Positions 26,786 to 34,949 of a stretch of 64,000 bases of DNA are shown piece by piece; within the stretch, counting starts at the first letter, position 1; every line of letters starts with the position of its first letter. This DNA comes from Saprospiraceae bacterium (GTDB lineage: Bacteria; Bacteroidota; Bacteroidia; Chitinophagales; Saprospiraceae). The notes below the pieces were generated by a model. That model was not told where the DNA came from and made no database searches. It saw only the letters and a list, made by a program, of their open reading frames with translations. The stretch covers positions 1-64,000 of the forward strand of contig JADKBS010000012.1 in NCBI GenBank assembly GCA_016714985.1. Reading direction: 5' to 3'. The position numbers and the translations under genes are program-made.

Positions 26786-27016
26786 ATGAAGAAATCATCA
26801 TTCTCGACCTTCTTGCTGCCCAGCCTTGCTGTACTTAGTTTGGCCAGCTATATTTTCCTTAGCACAGCTGCTGCCAGCCCAGTTGATTCCCGTTTTGCAA
26901 AGCAAGGGCCTGCCATCGAAATGGAGGAGCAAGCGGACAAAAAAGTATTGCTTCCAGATGTGACCTTGGTGAAAAGGCTGATCAATATCACGAAAATCGT
27001 GCTGCCAAGGGATTGA
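26786..27016 (+). CDS. Small exported protein, 76 aa
   Basis: Not recognised. It has a clear Sec signal peptide (MKKSSFSTFLLPSLAVLSLA, cleavage near AAA-SP) and a mature part of only about 45 residues, acidic in the first half and ending in LVKRLINITKIVLPRD, a basic amphipathic segment. There is no lipobox cysteine. Small exported proteins of this kind are common in the phylum but unnamed. The gap 26583-26785 upstream holds no recognisable gene. A repeat cluster follows at 27020-27073. Confidence 0.55.
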   Translation: MKKSSFSTFLLPSLAVLSLASYIFLSTAAASPVDSRFAKQGPAIEMEEQADKKVLLPDVTLVKRLINITKIVLPRD

Positions 27017-27023
27017 CAAGTAG

Positions 27024-27073
27024 ATTTACGATTGCGGATTTACGAATTACCCTGTCTGCCGACAGGCAGGGAT
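27024..27073. repeat. Word array 'gatttacga' plus palindromic 'ccctgtctgccga'
   Basis: GATTTACGATT and GGATTTACGAATT occur in succession, followed by CCCTGTCTGCCGACAGGCAG at 27052-27071, the near twin of the element at 11718. It fills the gap behind the small exported protein gene. Confidence 0.6.
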
Positions 27074-27153
27074 TGGGCAACTGCTTGCAATTCAATTAAT
27101 TGCACCGAAATCAAAATCTAAACTAATTTCGATTGGCTGCTTATTTCGATTCC

Positions 27154-28293
27154 CTAACCGGCAAGTTGTAAAAGGCCCTCCGCCATTTTTTCCCAGGTAA
27201 ACTTCTTTTTGCCTTCGGCAACTCCTGCCGAAAACACTGTGGCTCTTTCGTTTTCAAAAAAATCCACAATGGCATCCGCAATCGCTTTTGCATCTACAGG
27301 TACCACGTATCCAGCTTTCCCATGTGGCACAATCTCTGCCAAGCCACCAACATCGGTTACCACCATCGGTTTTTCAAAATGGTAGGCCATCTGTGAGATG
27401 CCGCTTTGCGTAGCAGTGCGATAGGGCTGTACCACGAGATCAGCAGCCCCAAAATAATGTCGTACTTCACCATTCGGGATATAGTCCGTTTTCATCACCA
27501 ACTGCTTTTCAATGCCCAATTGCTTGATTTGCGCCTCATATTTCTCCCGATTGCCATAGTACTCACCCGCCACGATGAGCTTCAAATCCATCGCTTTGAT
27601 TCGTTCATCAGCCATGGCCTCCAGCAGCAAATCCAAGCCTTTGTAATCTCGAATGAACCCGAAGAAAAGCAGGTAATGCAATGCAGAGGGCAAGCCTAAA
27701 TGCTGAATTGCTTGCTCACGGGGCGACTGCTCACCATAGTTGTCATAAATAGGGTGGGGGATGATGGCGGCTGGTTTCCCAGTTGGGGGCTTAGGTGTGA
27801 AAATGCGGAGGTCATCCAGCACCGATTGGCTCATTACAACAAAAGCATTGCAAGCGTTCACGAACCACCGGGTGAACAAGTGGTCGCCTGGCCGCTTCTC
27901 GTGCGGCAGCACATTGTCGGCGATGGCCACCACCTTGGTATGCCCGTTGCCCTTTGCCAAGCGCAGGATGCTTCCGAGGCAAGGCCCCATGAAAGGCAGC
28001 CAGTACCTTGGCACAATCAGGTCGGGGCGAAGGCGGCGCAGTTCCAAGCCGATTTTTATCCAATTAAATGGGTTGACGGAATTGACGCAGGTTCGGATTT
28101 TAAGGCCGGCCGGGGCGGGGTCATTGCTGAATTGCGTAGTGCCTGGAAAAAGAAAGCTGGGGTATTGCAAAGAAAATGAATAGATGGTCACCTCGTGGCC
28201 TTGGTTCTGTAGTTCCAATGCCAGCCGCTCTGTGAAGGCCGCTATGCCGCCTCGAAGCGGGTGGGCAGGGCTAAGCAATATGATTTTTTTCAT
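27154..28293 (-). CDS. Family 4 glycosyltransferase
   Basis: A 379-residue GT-B glycosyltransferase of the GT4 (glycosyl transferases group 1) type. N-terminal acceptor domain: KIILLSPAHPLRGGIAAFTE and ELQNQGHEVTIYS. C-terminal nucleotide-sugar domain: YLLFFGFIRDYKGLDLLLEA, YIPNGEVRHYFGAADLVVQP, then QSGISQMAYHFEKPMVVTDVGG. It probably adds a sugar to a lipid-linked or surface glycan at the inner membrane. The ATG at 28293 (MKKIILLS) is chosen because the domain starts there. It is the last gene of the reverse-strand operon that begins at 33414. Confidence 0.88.
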   Translation of the reverse strand: MKKIILLSPAHPLRGGIAAFTERLALELQNQGHEVTIYSFSLQYPSFLFPGTTQFSNDPAPAGLKIRTCVNSVNPFNWIKIGLELRRLRPDLIVPRYWLPFMGPCLGSILRLAKGNGHTKVVAIADNVLPHEKRPGDHLFTRWFVNACNAFVVMSQSVLDDLRIFTPKPPTGKPAAIIPHPIYDNYGEQSPREQAIQHLGLPSALHYLLFFGFIRDYKGLDLLLEAMADERIKAMDLKLIVAGEYYGNREKYEAQIKQLGIEKQLVMKTDYIPNGEVRHYFGAADLVVQPYRTATQSGISQMAYHFEKPMVVTDVGGLAEIVPHGKAGYVVPVDAKAIADAIVDFFENERATVFSAGVAEGKKKFTWEKMAEGLLQLAG

Positions 28294-28422
28294 GTTCAAG
28301 TTCAGACGAGTTTGAAACGGGCGGGTTGACTGATTTCCTTCATCAGAAAAGGGCCTTGCCCCCGTCCGATTTTGTCGAGAACGGCTAGTTTTTTGGAATT
28401 CTTCCAACGCTCAGAACTGATA

Positions 28423-29628
28423 CTAATAGCGTTTGACTACTTTACGTACCACGCCACCAAATCCAAAGGTAAAATACAGCGAATTGCCGCCAAGGTCAGG
28501 CTGTTTTTTATCGAAATTGGTCGGCATAAAACCCAAGCGAAATCGCAATATCCCGTAGCCATCACCAAACATTGGATTCTTACTATATGGATTGCCGAAC
28601 TTCCAATCAACATTCAGACCTCCTATTGGGGCGGTGACGAACCCCGTACCTACATTTTCCAATTCGGGGAACTTCTCGACTTTTCCTGTGGGGGGTGAGA
28701 TATCCCCGAATGTAACGCCAACAAACGGGAAGATTTTCAACCGTTCGGAGTCATGGATTTCATAGGCGGCACTTAGTTCAACGATGATATGGTTGAAATT
28801 TGAGGGTTCGTCCCATAATGTGTTTTTTGCCACTATTGGTTTATCCAGTTTGCCAATACCAATATGGTCACGAAATCCGAAAATCCATCTTTTATAATAA
28901 AAATCGAAGGCTACGCCTAAAGGCACATGATGTCCCAAATAAGAATGCAATGACCCAGTATAACCGCCATAGCCTGAAAAGAACTCAAAATCCATCCCCC
29001 GCTTGGCCAAAACTTCCTCTTGGTTGATGTACCTGCCAACAAAATACCTGAAATCAGATTTTGGAAAATCAGTTAAGTATTGGTTGGAGGCTTTGTTTAG
29101 TGCTTCTTCTTTTTCGAATCGGGGTGTTTTGCTGGTGCAAAGTAGCCAGCTCGTGAACAGTTTCAAGAATTCACGTTCCACGTTGGGCAGGTTCGAATTG
29201 TCCAATTTCTCGAAAATGCTGCCGCTATCACGCTCAACGCTTTCCACGAGTTTGTCCAATAATAAGTCCTCAGGCGGGGGAATGGAGCGTCTTGGGGCAA
29301 ACCACAGGGCACTGTCCGATAAGTTGCGAAAGACAGGGAGTACTTTGTGGTATTGGCCTGTCCAAACATGAAGAAGCCATTTTTCAAAATCATAAAATGC
29401 CATATAATCCTCGTTCTCCACTTGGGTTTCGAGGTAATGCAGCAGGCTGGATGATTTTTCAATATCACCCGCTAGTATATGCGCTTGTAACATATCCCTG
29501 CCATTTCTTACCAAGGTCAATTTCTTATTCTCGTAGGAAAGAATGGCTTGCTCCAGGCTGTCGTTTTGCAGCCTTGCCGTTTGGAATAAACCGAACAATA
29601 GGAAGGTGAGCAGCGATGTTTTCTTCAT
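28423..29628 (-). CDS. Exported protein with helical N-terminal part and barrel-like C-terminus
   Basis: About 401 residues. It has a signal peptide (MKKTSLLTFLLFGLFQ), then a helical region (residues about 25-200) that could contain degenerate TPR-like helices. A C-terminal half of alternating strands rich in Gly and aromatics (FFSGYGGYTGSL, YGILRFRLGFMP, YFTFGFGGVVRKV) resembles an outer-membrane beta-barrel. Family not recognised. The start is ATG 29628 or 29634. The gene is 23 bp after the GT2 gene at 29652 and shares its operon, which may point to a cell-envelope role. Confidence 0.65.
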   Translation of the reverse strand: MKKTSLLTFLLFGLFQTARLQNDSLEQAILSYENKKLTLVRNGRDMLQAHILAGDIEKSSSLLHYLETQVENEDYMAFYDFEKWLLHVWTGQYHKVLPVFRNLSDSALWFAPRRSIPPPEDLLLDKLVESVERDSGSIFEKLDNSNLPNVEREFLKLFTSWLLCTSKTPRFEKEEALNKASNQYLTDFPKSDFRYFVGRYINQEEVLAKRGMDFEFFSGYGGYTGSLHSYLGHHVPLGVAFDFYYKRWIFGFRDHIGIGKLDKPIVAKNTLWDEPSNFNHIIVELSAAYEIHDSERLKIFPFVGVTFGDISPPTGKVEKFPELENVGTGFVTAPIGGLNVDWKFGNPYSKNPMFGDGYGILRFRLGFMPTNFDKKQPDLGGNSLYFTFGFGGVVRKVVKRY

Positions 29629-29651
29629 GAGCATTCGATTTAAAGCATACC

Positions 29652-30584
29652 TTATGTCCGTTTTTCAACCACATACTGGTTTCGGGTCGTCGAATTGCGC
29701 ACCAACAACTCGGCAAGGAACCCAGTCACGAACAATTGGGTGCCCACGATGAGCGTCAAAATGCCGAAGAAGAACATGGGGCGCTCCGCAATGCCGAATT
29801 CTTGGTAAAACAGCTTTTCGAAGCTCAACCAAACAAGGATGACGAAGCCTATCATGAAGAATAGCACGCCCCAAGTGCCAAAGAAGTGCATGGGGCGCTT
29901 TCCGAACTTTCCGATAAAGGTGATGCTGAGAAGGTCGAGGAAGCCGTTCACGAAGCGGTCAAGGCCGAACTTTGATATACCGAACTTGCGGGCACGGTGC
30001 TCCACCACTTTTTCTCCGATTTTCTTGAATCCAGACCACTTCGCCAACAAGGGCGTGTAGCGGTGCATTTCACCATAAATTTCTATGCTCTTCACCACAT
30101 CAATGCGGTAGGCTTTCAGGCCGCAGTTGAAGTCGTGGAGCGGGATATGGCTAATTGATCGGGTGACGCCATTGAAGAACTTGCTGGGGATGGTCTTCAT
30201 GATGGGGTCGTAGCGTTTCTGCTTCCAGCCGCTCACGAGGTCGTAGCCATCTTCCACGATCATTCGTCGCAACTCGGGGATTTCGTCGGGGCTGTCCTGC
30301 AAGTCGGCATCCATGGTGATGACCACATTGCCTTTTGCAGCTTCAAAGCCGACGAACAGGGCGGCAGACTTGCCATAATTGCGGCGGAACTTGATGCCCC
30401 TAACGCAGGCGTTGGACTTGCTCAACGACTCAATCACTTGCCATGAACGGTCGTTGCTACCATCGTCCACCATGATAATTTCATAGCTGAAGCGGTGCTG
30501 CTCCATCACCCTGCGAATCCAAGCCTCCAGTTCTGGCAGGCTTTCTTCTTCGTTGAAAAGCGGAACTACGACGGTAATATCCAT
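29652..30584 (-). CDS. Family 2 glycosyltransferase with two C-terminal membrane helices (GtrB/ArnC-like)
   Basis: A 310-residue membrane-anchored GT2. The catalytic domain starts TVVVPLFNEEESLPEL, with IIMVDDGSNDRS, the DxD-type TMDADLQDSP and FRRNYGKSAAL. The C-terminal part has two membrane helices (about 230-255 and 265-295). This architecture belongs to polyprenyl-phosphate glycosyltransferases such as GtrB and ArnC, which transfer a sugar to undecaprenyl phosphate on the inner face of the membrane. It follows the two DUF4199 genes in the same operon, a neighbourhood I recall as common in Bacteroidota. Confidence 0.9.
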   Translation of the reverse strand: MDITVVVPLFNEEESLPELEAWIRRVMEQHRFSYEIIMVDDGSNDRSWQVIESLSKSNACVRGIKFRRNYGKSAALFVGFEAAKGNVVITMDADLQDSPDEIPELRRMIVEDGYDLVSGWKQKRYDPIMKTIPSKFFNGVTRSISHIPLHDFNCGLKAYRIDVVKSIEIYGEMHRYTPLLAKWSGFKKIGEKVVEHRARKFGISKFGLDRFVNGFLDLLSITFIGKFGKRPMHFFGTWGVLFFMIGFVILVWLSFEKLFYQEFGIAERPMFFFGILTLIVGTQLFVTGFLAELLVRNSTTRNQYVVEKRT

Positions 30585-30587
30585 TTA

Positions 30588-30666
30588 AGTTGGCAGTTAG
30601 GCAGTTGGCGGTTGGCAGTCAAGGCCCGGGGTGGAGTTCCTGACTGCCAACTGAAAACTGGGGACT
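30588..30666. repeat. Inverted array, 'gttggcagt' words
   Basis: Direct words AGTTGGCAGTT, GGCAGTTGGCGG and TTGGCAGTCA are followed by the complement TGACTGCCAAC. The best pair, GTTGGCAGTCA (30611-30621) with 30641-30651, is perfect over 11 bp. It sits between two genes of one operon, so it is not simply a terminator. Confidence 0.75.
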
Positions 30667-30669
30667 GGT

Positions 30670-31119
30670 CTATTTTTTCATGAAACTGGCCACCATGTAA
30701 GACAAGAAGAAGCCAGGTATCAACATGTAGGCATACTGGAACAAAACCTTGCCAATCGTCATGGTGAAGTCCAATCCTTCAATTTTCCGGCCAGCTTCGA
30801 GCATGGCCTTTTTTTGCAAATCAACCAAGCTGGGGTCAATGAAGTTGAACAACAAGTATAGGAAGACGGTGAAAAAGAGGTAGGCCACCACAAAGGTTAA
30901 AAATGCATGGCGCAAGGCCGTGCGCTGTTCAATCTTGCCACCATTTACCGCCCGTTCCTTATTCACCACCATCGTCATGGCCAATAATGATACCACGATG
31001 GGGCTCCAATACACCAGCGGGTTCAATACAAGCACCCGATTGATTTGGTGAAAAACAAACAGGTATAGCACGATTGCTATACCTGTTATAATACCGTATT
31101 TGATTGCGGTTTGTTTCAT
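30670..31119 (-). CDS. DUF4199 membrane protein
   Basis: A 149-residue inner-membrane protein with about four hydrophobic helices, the first starting AIKYGIITGIAIVLYLFVFH. It has the family's charged helix KIEQRTALRHAFLTFVVAY and the terminal PGFFLSYMVASFMKK. DUF4199 proteins have no established function. It lies 14 bp after a second DUF4199 gene and just before the GtrB-like glycosyltransferase, which suggests a shared role at the membrane, perhaps in glycolipid handling (inference from context only). Confidence 0.8.
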   Translation of the reverse strand: MKQTAIKYGIITGIAIVLYLFVFHQINRVLVLNPLVYWSPIVVSLLAMTMVVNKERAVNGGKIEQRTALRHAFLTFVVAYLFFTVFLYLLFNFIDPSLVDLQKKAMLEAGRKIEGLDFTMTIGKVLFQYAYMLIPGFFLSYMVASFMKK

Positions 31120-31133
31120 AGAAGCTGTTTCTG

Positions 31134-31694
31134 TTAAACGTTGGGTGCGGGGTCTTTTTTCATGATGGCTGCAATTATAAGCGAAAATATTGCGCCCATC
31201 AAAAGGGAGCCAGCCAATGTGGCAAGTGGGCCAATAATTGGGTTCGTCATAATATTGGCAATCATTTCCATCATCTCCTCCTGCCCAGGTTGAGCCTGTG
31301 TCATCATCATTTCACGGGTTCGCTCCATGATGTCTGGTGCAATGAGGTTATTGAATATAATCCCCCACACTGCACTGATTGCACCATATATAAGTGCAGT
31401 GGCCATGCCAACGCCGAATGCCCTGCCAAAGCTGATAGAACCGCCGAGGTCAACGTCCCGGTGCTTTTTGATGGCCAATACGAAAAAAACAATCGTAAGG
31501 ATGGAGGAAAGGCATCCCAAGCCGCCACTAACTGCTTGGTTTGCGGTTTCGGGGTCCAGCATTCCGGAGAGGTACATCACAAGGCCAAGTACGATTCCAA
31601 TGCCTGCAAGGATTCCGCCGTACCGTATGGCCGTAGGCCAAACTGAAATACCCGAAGGGTCAACAATTCTGCGAGGGTCGTCTAAAGTTGTCAT
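31134..31694 (-). CDS. DUF4199 membrane protein, second copy
   Basis: A 186-residue inner-membrane protein of the same DUF4199 pattern. After a short hydrophilic N-terminus come TAIRYGGILAGIGIVLGLVM, a second helix with LSSILTIVFFVLAIKKHRD, the conserved ISFGRAFGVGMATALIYG and a last helix before AAIMKKDPAPNV. It is probably the paralogue and partner of the 149-residue protein encoded 14 bp downstream. Upstream is the dihydroorotase-like gene, 105 bp away on the same strand. Confidence 0.8.
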   Translation of the reverse strand: MTTLDDPRRIVDPSGISVWPTAIRYGGILAGIGIVLGLVMYLSGMLDPETANQAVSGGLGCLSSILTIVFFVLAIKKHRDVDLGGSISFGRAFGVGMATALIYGAISAVWGIIFNNLIAPDIMERTREMMMTQAQPGQEEMMEMIANIMTNPIIGPLATLAGSLLMGAIFSLIIAAIMKKDPAPNV

Positions 31695-31799
31695 AACGTT
31701 TTGATTTTTAATGGTGAATGAATGGCCGAAAGATAACCATGCATCTGATACGCTAGGATTTTTTTCGACAAAATGATTGCCCTAACATACTTCTAAACC

Positions 31800-33071
31800 T
31801 CATGCCTCCAAGCCTCCCAACTTTCCTTTGTTCACAACGCCCAACACCTTGCCTTTCAACCGCCAGCCCACAAACGGCGTGTTCTTGGACCGGGATTGAA
31901 TATCTTTTTGCGTAAAAGTCCATTCGCTGTTTGGGTTGAAAATGGTCAAGCAGGCTGGCTCTCCGGGGCCGAGCTTTGGCTCAGCTAGCCCTAAGAGTTT
32001 TCTGGGTGCCACGGCCAGTTTTTCTACCATTTGACTGATGGTCAGTGAATTGTACAAGTGCATCCAGCTCAAGCCGAAGGCTGTTTCCAAGCCTATTGCC
32101 CCGAAGTCGGCAAAGGGGAACTCCAAATTTTTTGCCTCGGGGTCGAGCGGGGTATGGTTGGAAGTGATGCAGTCAATGGTGCCGTCGGCAAGGCCAGCTC
32201 GTAGTGCTTCCATGTCGGATAACTCCCTGATGGGCGGCATTACTTTGAAGTTGGGATCGAATTCGCTCAACAAATGGTCGTCGCAAGCGAGGTTCATGGC
32301 AGCTACAGAAGCGGTGACCTGAAGCCCTCGTGCTTTGGCTTCCCTTACCAACTCAACCGAGCCAGCTGTGGAAATATTGAGCACGTGCAAGCGTGAGCCT
32401 GTATATTCAACTAAGTAAATATCCCGCCTCAGCATTAGTTCCTCAGCTAAGGCTGGTACACCCTTCATGCCCAACGAGGTGCTCATGACGCCTTCGTGCA
32501 TCTGGCCACTGGGAGCGAGCGTGCGGTCGTGCGGTCGGTTAAGGATGACGCCGCCGAATGGCCGCACGTATTGCAGCGCACGCAACATGAGTCCGCTATC
32601 ATACACTGCCTTTTTGCCATCGGAAAAAGCCAAGGCGCCAGCCGCTTGCATGTCATACATCTCGGTGATGTCCTTGCCGGAGCAATCCTGGGAGACTGCC
32701 CCAATAGGCAGAAAGTCCACCATACTTGCTGCCGAACGGCTGCGAACGTATTGTATTTCAGACTTGGAGTGCAGGGCCGGGTGAGTATTTGGGAGCACCG
32801 CAATGGCAGCGTAGCCACCAGCCAAGGCTGCTTTTTCAACGGAGGTGAAATCCTCCCGATGTTCCATTCCAGGGTCGCCAACCCAAGTGCCGAGGTCAAG
32901 CCAGCCGGGAGAAACGCAGGTGCCTTTGGCTTCAAAGACCGTGGCCCCATTGTCCGTAAGGCCACTGCCAATGGCATCTATTTTGCCGTTTTTGATAAGA
33001 ATATCTGCCACCGAGCCATCGTGCTTGGAGCCTGGCCAGACCAACGTTGCATTTTTGATGAGTAAGTGCAT
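31800..33071 (-). CDS. Dihydroorotase homologue lacking metal ligands (PyrC'-like)
   Basis: A 423-residue amidohydrolase-fold protein, clearly of the type I dihydroorotase family (LLIKNATLVWPGSKHDG, LAGGYAAIAVLPNTHPAL, GAIGLETAFGLSWMHL, LAVAPRKLLGLAEPKLG). The catalytic sites are changed. The usual DxHxH becomes LDLGTWVGDPG (58-68), and the late metal Asp of the TDHAP motif becomes Asn in TSNHTPLD (N305). It therefore should not bind the binuclear zinc centre normally. Known: inactive dihydroorotases of this kind (PyrC') support aspartate transcarbamoylase assembly in some bacteria. Whether that holds here is inference. Start chosen at MHLLIKNATL. Confidence 0.85.
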   Translation of the reverse strand: MHLLIKNATLVWPGSKHDGSVADILIKNGKIDAIGSGLTDNGATVFEAKGTCVSPGWLDLGTWVGDPGMEHREDFTSVEKAALAGGYAAIAVLPNTHPALHSKSEIQYVRSRSAASMVDFLPIGAVSQDCSGKDITEMYDMQAAGALAFSDGKKAVYDSGLMLRALQYVRPFGGVILNRPHDRTLAPSGQMHEGVMSTSLGMKGVPALAEELMLRRDIYLVEYTGSRLHVLNISTAGSVELVREAKARGLQVTASVAAMNLACDDHLLSEFDPNFKVMPPIRELSDMEALRAGLADGTIDCITSNHTPLDPEAKNLEFPFADFGAIGLETAFGLSWMHLYNSLTISQMVEKLAVAPRKLLGLAEPKLGPGEPACLTIFNPNSEWTFTQKDIQSRSKNTPFVGWRLKGKVLGVVNKGKLGGLEA

Positions 33072-33114
33072 GGCGCAAAAATAGGTAGGCAAATTCAAAA
33101 AACATTGAGGAATG

Positions 33115-33414
33115 TCATGCCTGTCCCTCAGGTTGTTCTTCCTCGCTATCCTGTGTTTCTTTTTGAATCCTTTCGTAGAACTTGGCCGATTTCTCGCTCA
33201 ACACACCTGGGTCGAATTTGGCGTTGTTGAGGATGTCCAAAAGGGTGTTGATTCGTGCCTCCGTCTCGAAAAACTTGTTGATAATCACGATGTTGCGTGC
33301 CTCCACCACACAGTAGCCAGAGTTGAAGCTACCTTTTTCATAGCGGATCACGTAGCCCAGTTCCTGGAACAATACTTCGAGCTTTTGAAGGGAATGTTTT
33401 GTCAGGTTTATCAT
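33115..33414 (-). CDS. Conserved small protein, 99 aa, operon leader gene
   Basis: Family not recognised. It starts at MINLTKHSLQKLE (33414); the open frame upstream is not protein-like. Seen: a helix, then a beta pair with YVIRYEKGSFNSGYCVVEAR and IVIINKFFETEARINTLLDI, and a Glu/Gln-rich tail ending DSEEEQPEGQA. The strongly patterned core suggests a conserved small soluble protein. It lies 43 bp upstream of the dihydroorotase homologue and is probably the first gene of the operon running down to 27154. Confidence 0.7.
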   Translation of the reverse strand: MINLTKHSLQKLEVLFQELGYVIRYEKGSFNSGYCVVEARNIVIINKFFETEARINTLLDILNNAKFDPGVLSEKSAKFYERIQKETQDSEEEQPEGQA

Positions 33415-33559
33415 GCAAAAAGCAGGTTTTGGTGGCAAAGATGGGGAAAAAACTGAGAGTAGAAGATTGTTTGCTTGGAATATTATGTTGATAATTTTAT
33501 ATTTTATGTACATTGATTTTGTAAATTTTTATAAAATAGAAAAATAATTTACTAAATGC

Positions 33560-33590
33560 TTGTTTTTGAAGAATTTAATTTATATATTTA
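33560..33590 (+). promoter_or_regulatory. Candidate promoter of the ArsC-like gene
   Basis: TATATTTA (33583-33590) fits TAnnTTTG except for the last base, with TTG at 33560-33562 about 20 bp before it, in a strongly AT-rich spacer 40 bp before the start codon. Confidence 0.4.
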
Positions 33591-33629
33591 CGCCGTTCAC
33601 ATTCCTTCACATCTCAAAACGATTGCTTT

Positions 33630-34013
33630 ATGAAGACACACCGTCGTGAAATCTTGATTTACTATAACCCAGAATCGAGCAACGACCGCAAAACCGTTGC
33701 CCATGCTCAGGGTCTTTCACCGCATATTCGTACCTTTGCCTTTGGGCAGGCACCATCCACGGGCACAAGTTGGCAACAAATCTTGGGCGCCCTGGATCTG
33801 CATCCAAAAGAACTTATGAACAAAGCACATCCTTACTACCAACAGCACATTCGTGGAAAGTCGTTCAATGAGCAAGATTGGGTCAACGTCATCATGCACA
33901 ATCCTGCGCTCCTCAAGGCGCCCATTGCCATGAGGGGCAACAAAGCCGTTCTTTGCAACAGCGCCACGGATATTTATAAGCTGACAACCGATGAGCTTGC
34001 CACGATTTTTTAG
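33630..34013 (+). CDS. ArsC/Spx-like protein without the catalytic cysteine
   Basis: A 127-residue thioredoxin-fold protein resembling the ArsC/Spx family. The N-terminal strand-loop ILIYYNPESSNDRKTVAHAQ corresponds to the family's YxNPxCSxSRxT active-site loop, but Ser16 replaces the catalytic Cys. The C-terminal half keeps the pattern PYYQQHIRGKSFNEQDWVNV, MHNPALLKAPIAMRGNKAVL, equivalent to the family's 'NP.LI.RPI' segment. It therefore cannot be a normal arsenate reductase. A regulatory (Spx-like) or other binding role is possible. It is monocistronic, with a plausible promoter and a strong terminator. Confidence 0.8.
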   Translation: MKTHRREILIYYNPESSNDRKTVAHAQGLSPHIRTFAFGQAPSTGTSWQQILGALDLHPKELMNKAHPYYQQHIRGKSFNEQDWVNVIMHNPALLKAPIAMRGNKAVLCNSATDIYKLTTDELATIF

Positions 34014-34072
34014 AAAAACGCCATCAGCCTTGTTTTGAATCGCTAGAGATTCTCTAATTTTATGGCGGAATG

Positions 34073-34104
34073 AAAGACGGAGCAATTCCGTCTTTTGTTT
34101 TTTG
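34073..34104 (+). terminator. Intrinsic terminator after the ArsC-like gene
   Basis: AAAGACGGA (34073-34081) and TCCGTCTTT (34087-34095) form a perfect stem with a five-base loop, followed by TTGTTTTTTG. It is a textbook terminator 60 bp after the stop codon. Confidence 0.85.
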
Positions 34105-34158
34105 CGGAAATGCCACCGCAATTGATCAATTCAACCACTCATCAATTACTGAACAATT

Positions 34159-34524
34159 ATGCCCAGCTTTGAAATCGAAGGGAAGCTCATCCGCAAGTTC
34201 GATGCAGAGAACAAGTCCCAATCTTTCCAAACCCGTGAGTTTGTCATCGAAGTGCCAGACGGCAATTACCCACAATTCGTGAAATTCCAACTGACCCAAG
34301 ACCGATGCGGTGCCATTGACGCCCACAAGGAAGGCGAAACCATCAAGGTACATTTTGACCTACGGGGCCGTGAATGGCAAGGCAAGTATTTCACCAACCT
34401 GAACGCTTGGCGTGTAGAAAAGGCTGGAGCTGCCGCTGCACCGCCACCTGCTGCCAAAAGCGACTTTGATTTCCCAACTGCGGCTGATGAACCAGCCTTC
34501 GTGAACGAGGATTTACCGTTTTAA
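34159..34524 (+). CDS. DUF3127 protein with an SSB-like acidic tail
   Basis: A 121-residue protein. Residues 1-90 form the DUF3127 domain (FEIEGKLIRKFDAENKSQSF, FVIEVPDGNYPQFVKFQLTQ, VHFDLRGREWQGKYFTNLNA), an OB-fold-like small beta barrel. An Ala/Pro linker follows, then an acidic end, FVNEDLPF. That end closely resembles the conserved C-terminal tip of single-stranded DNA-binding proteins (DDDIPF), which recruits repair and replication proteins. A role as an accessory single-strand nucleic-acid-binding protein is a good inference but untested here. Confidence 0.83.
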   Translation: MPSFEIEGKLIRKFDAENKSQSFQTREFVIEVPDGNYPQFVKFQLTQDRCGAIDAHKEGETIKVHFDLRGREWQGKYFTNLNAWRVEKAGAAAAPPPAAKSDFDFPTAADEPAFVNEDLPF

Positions 34525-34539
34525 AACAAGCCTAGAACA

Positions 34540-34796
34540 ATGCCAGACTCAACCAAACAAACCAACAACCAGCCCATTGCCAAGGACTATGACGCTATAG
34601 TGATAGGTAGTGGGATAAGCATATTGGGAGCGATGTGCAGTCCAACTACTTGAGGGGCTTCGGCATATACGGCAGCGGCTGGCGGCAGTGTTGGGGCGAG
34701 GTGGCCGCCATGAAGGAAGTGGAACAGGGTTTTGGTTCCGGTTTCAAGGAGGCCATAGCAAGGCCGGAGAACGGCAAATGGGCGGCGGTAAAATTG
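34540..34796 (+). pseudogene. Deletion remnant of a GMC-type oxidoreductase
   Basis: The first 37 codons start MPDSTKQTNN and run into DYDAIVIGSGIS, the FAD-binding start of a GMC oxidoreductase, then stop at 34651. A second frame from about 34620 continues with SNYLRGFGIYGSGWRQ and GFGSGFKEAI, which I read as an internal piece of the same family. So most of the gene seems to have been deleted, leaving N-terminal and internal fragments joined out of frame. The first part is convincing, the second less so. Confidence 0.6.
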
Positions 34797-34949
34797 TTCC
34801 AAAAGAACCTTATTCGGGCCACCAAAGTGTTGAGCCATCCAACTTTGCTGTTCGGTGGATTATCGCTGTTGTTGTTGCTGATAGAGTGGGAGATATACAG
34901 GTTAATCAGGTTTGCGATTCGCCAACTATGAAAAAACGTAACTTGAGCA

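Noticed and set aside
31800..33071. Active PyrC dihydroorotase
   Set aside because: The HxH metal site and the late Asp are replaced, so a working zinc centre is very unlikely.
33630..34013. Arsenate reductase
   Set aside because: The catalytic cysteine is replaced by serine, and no ars genes are near.
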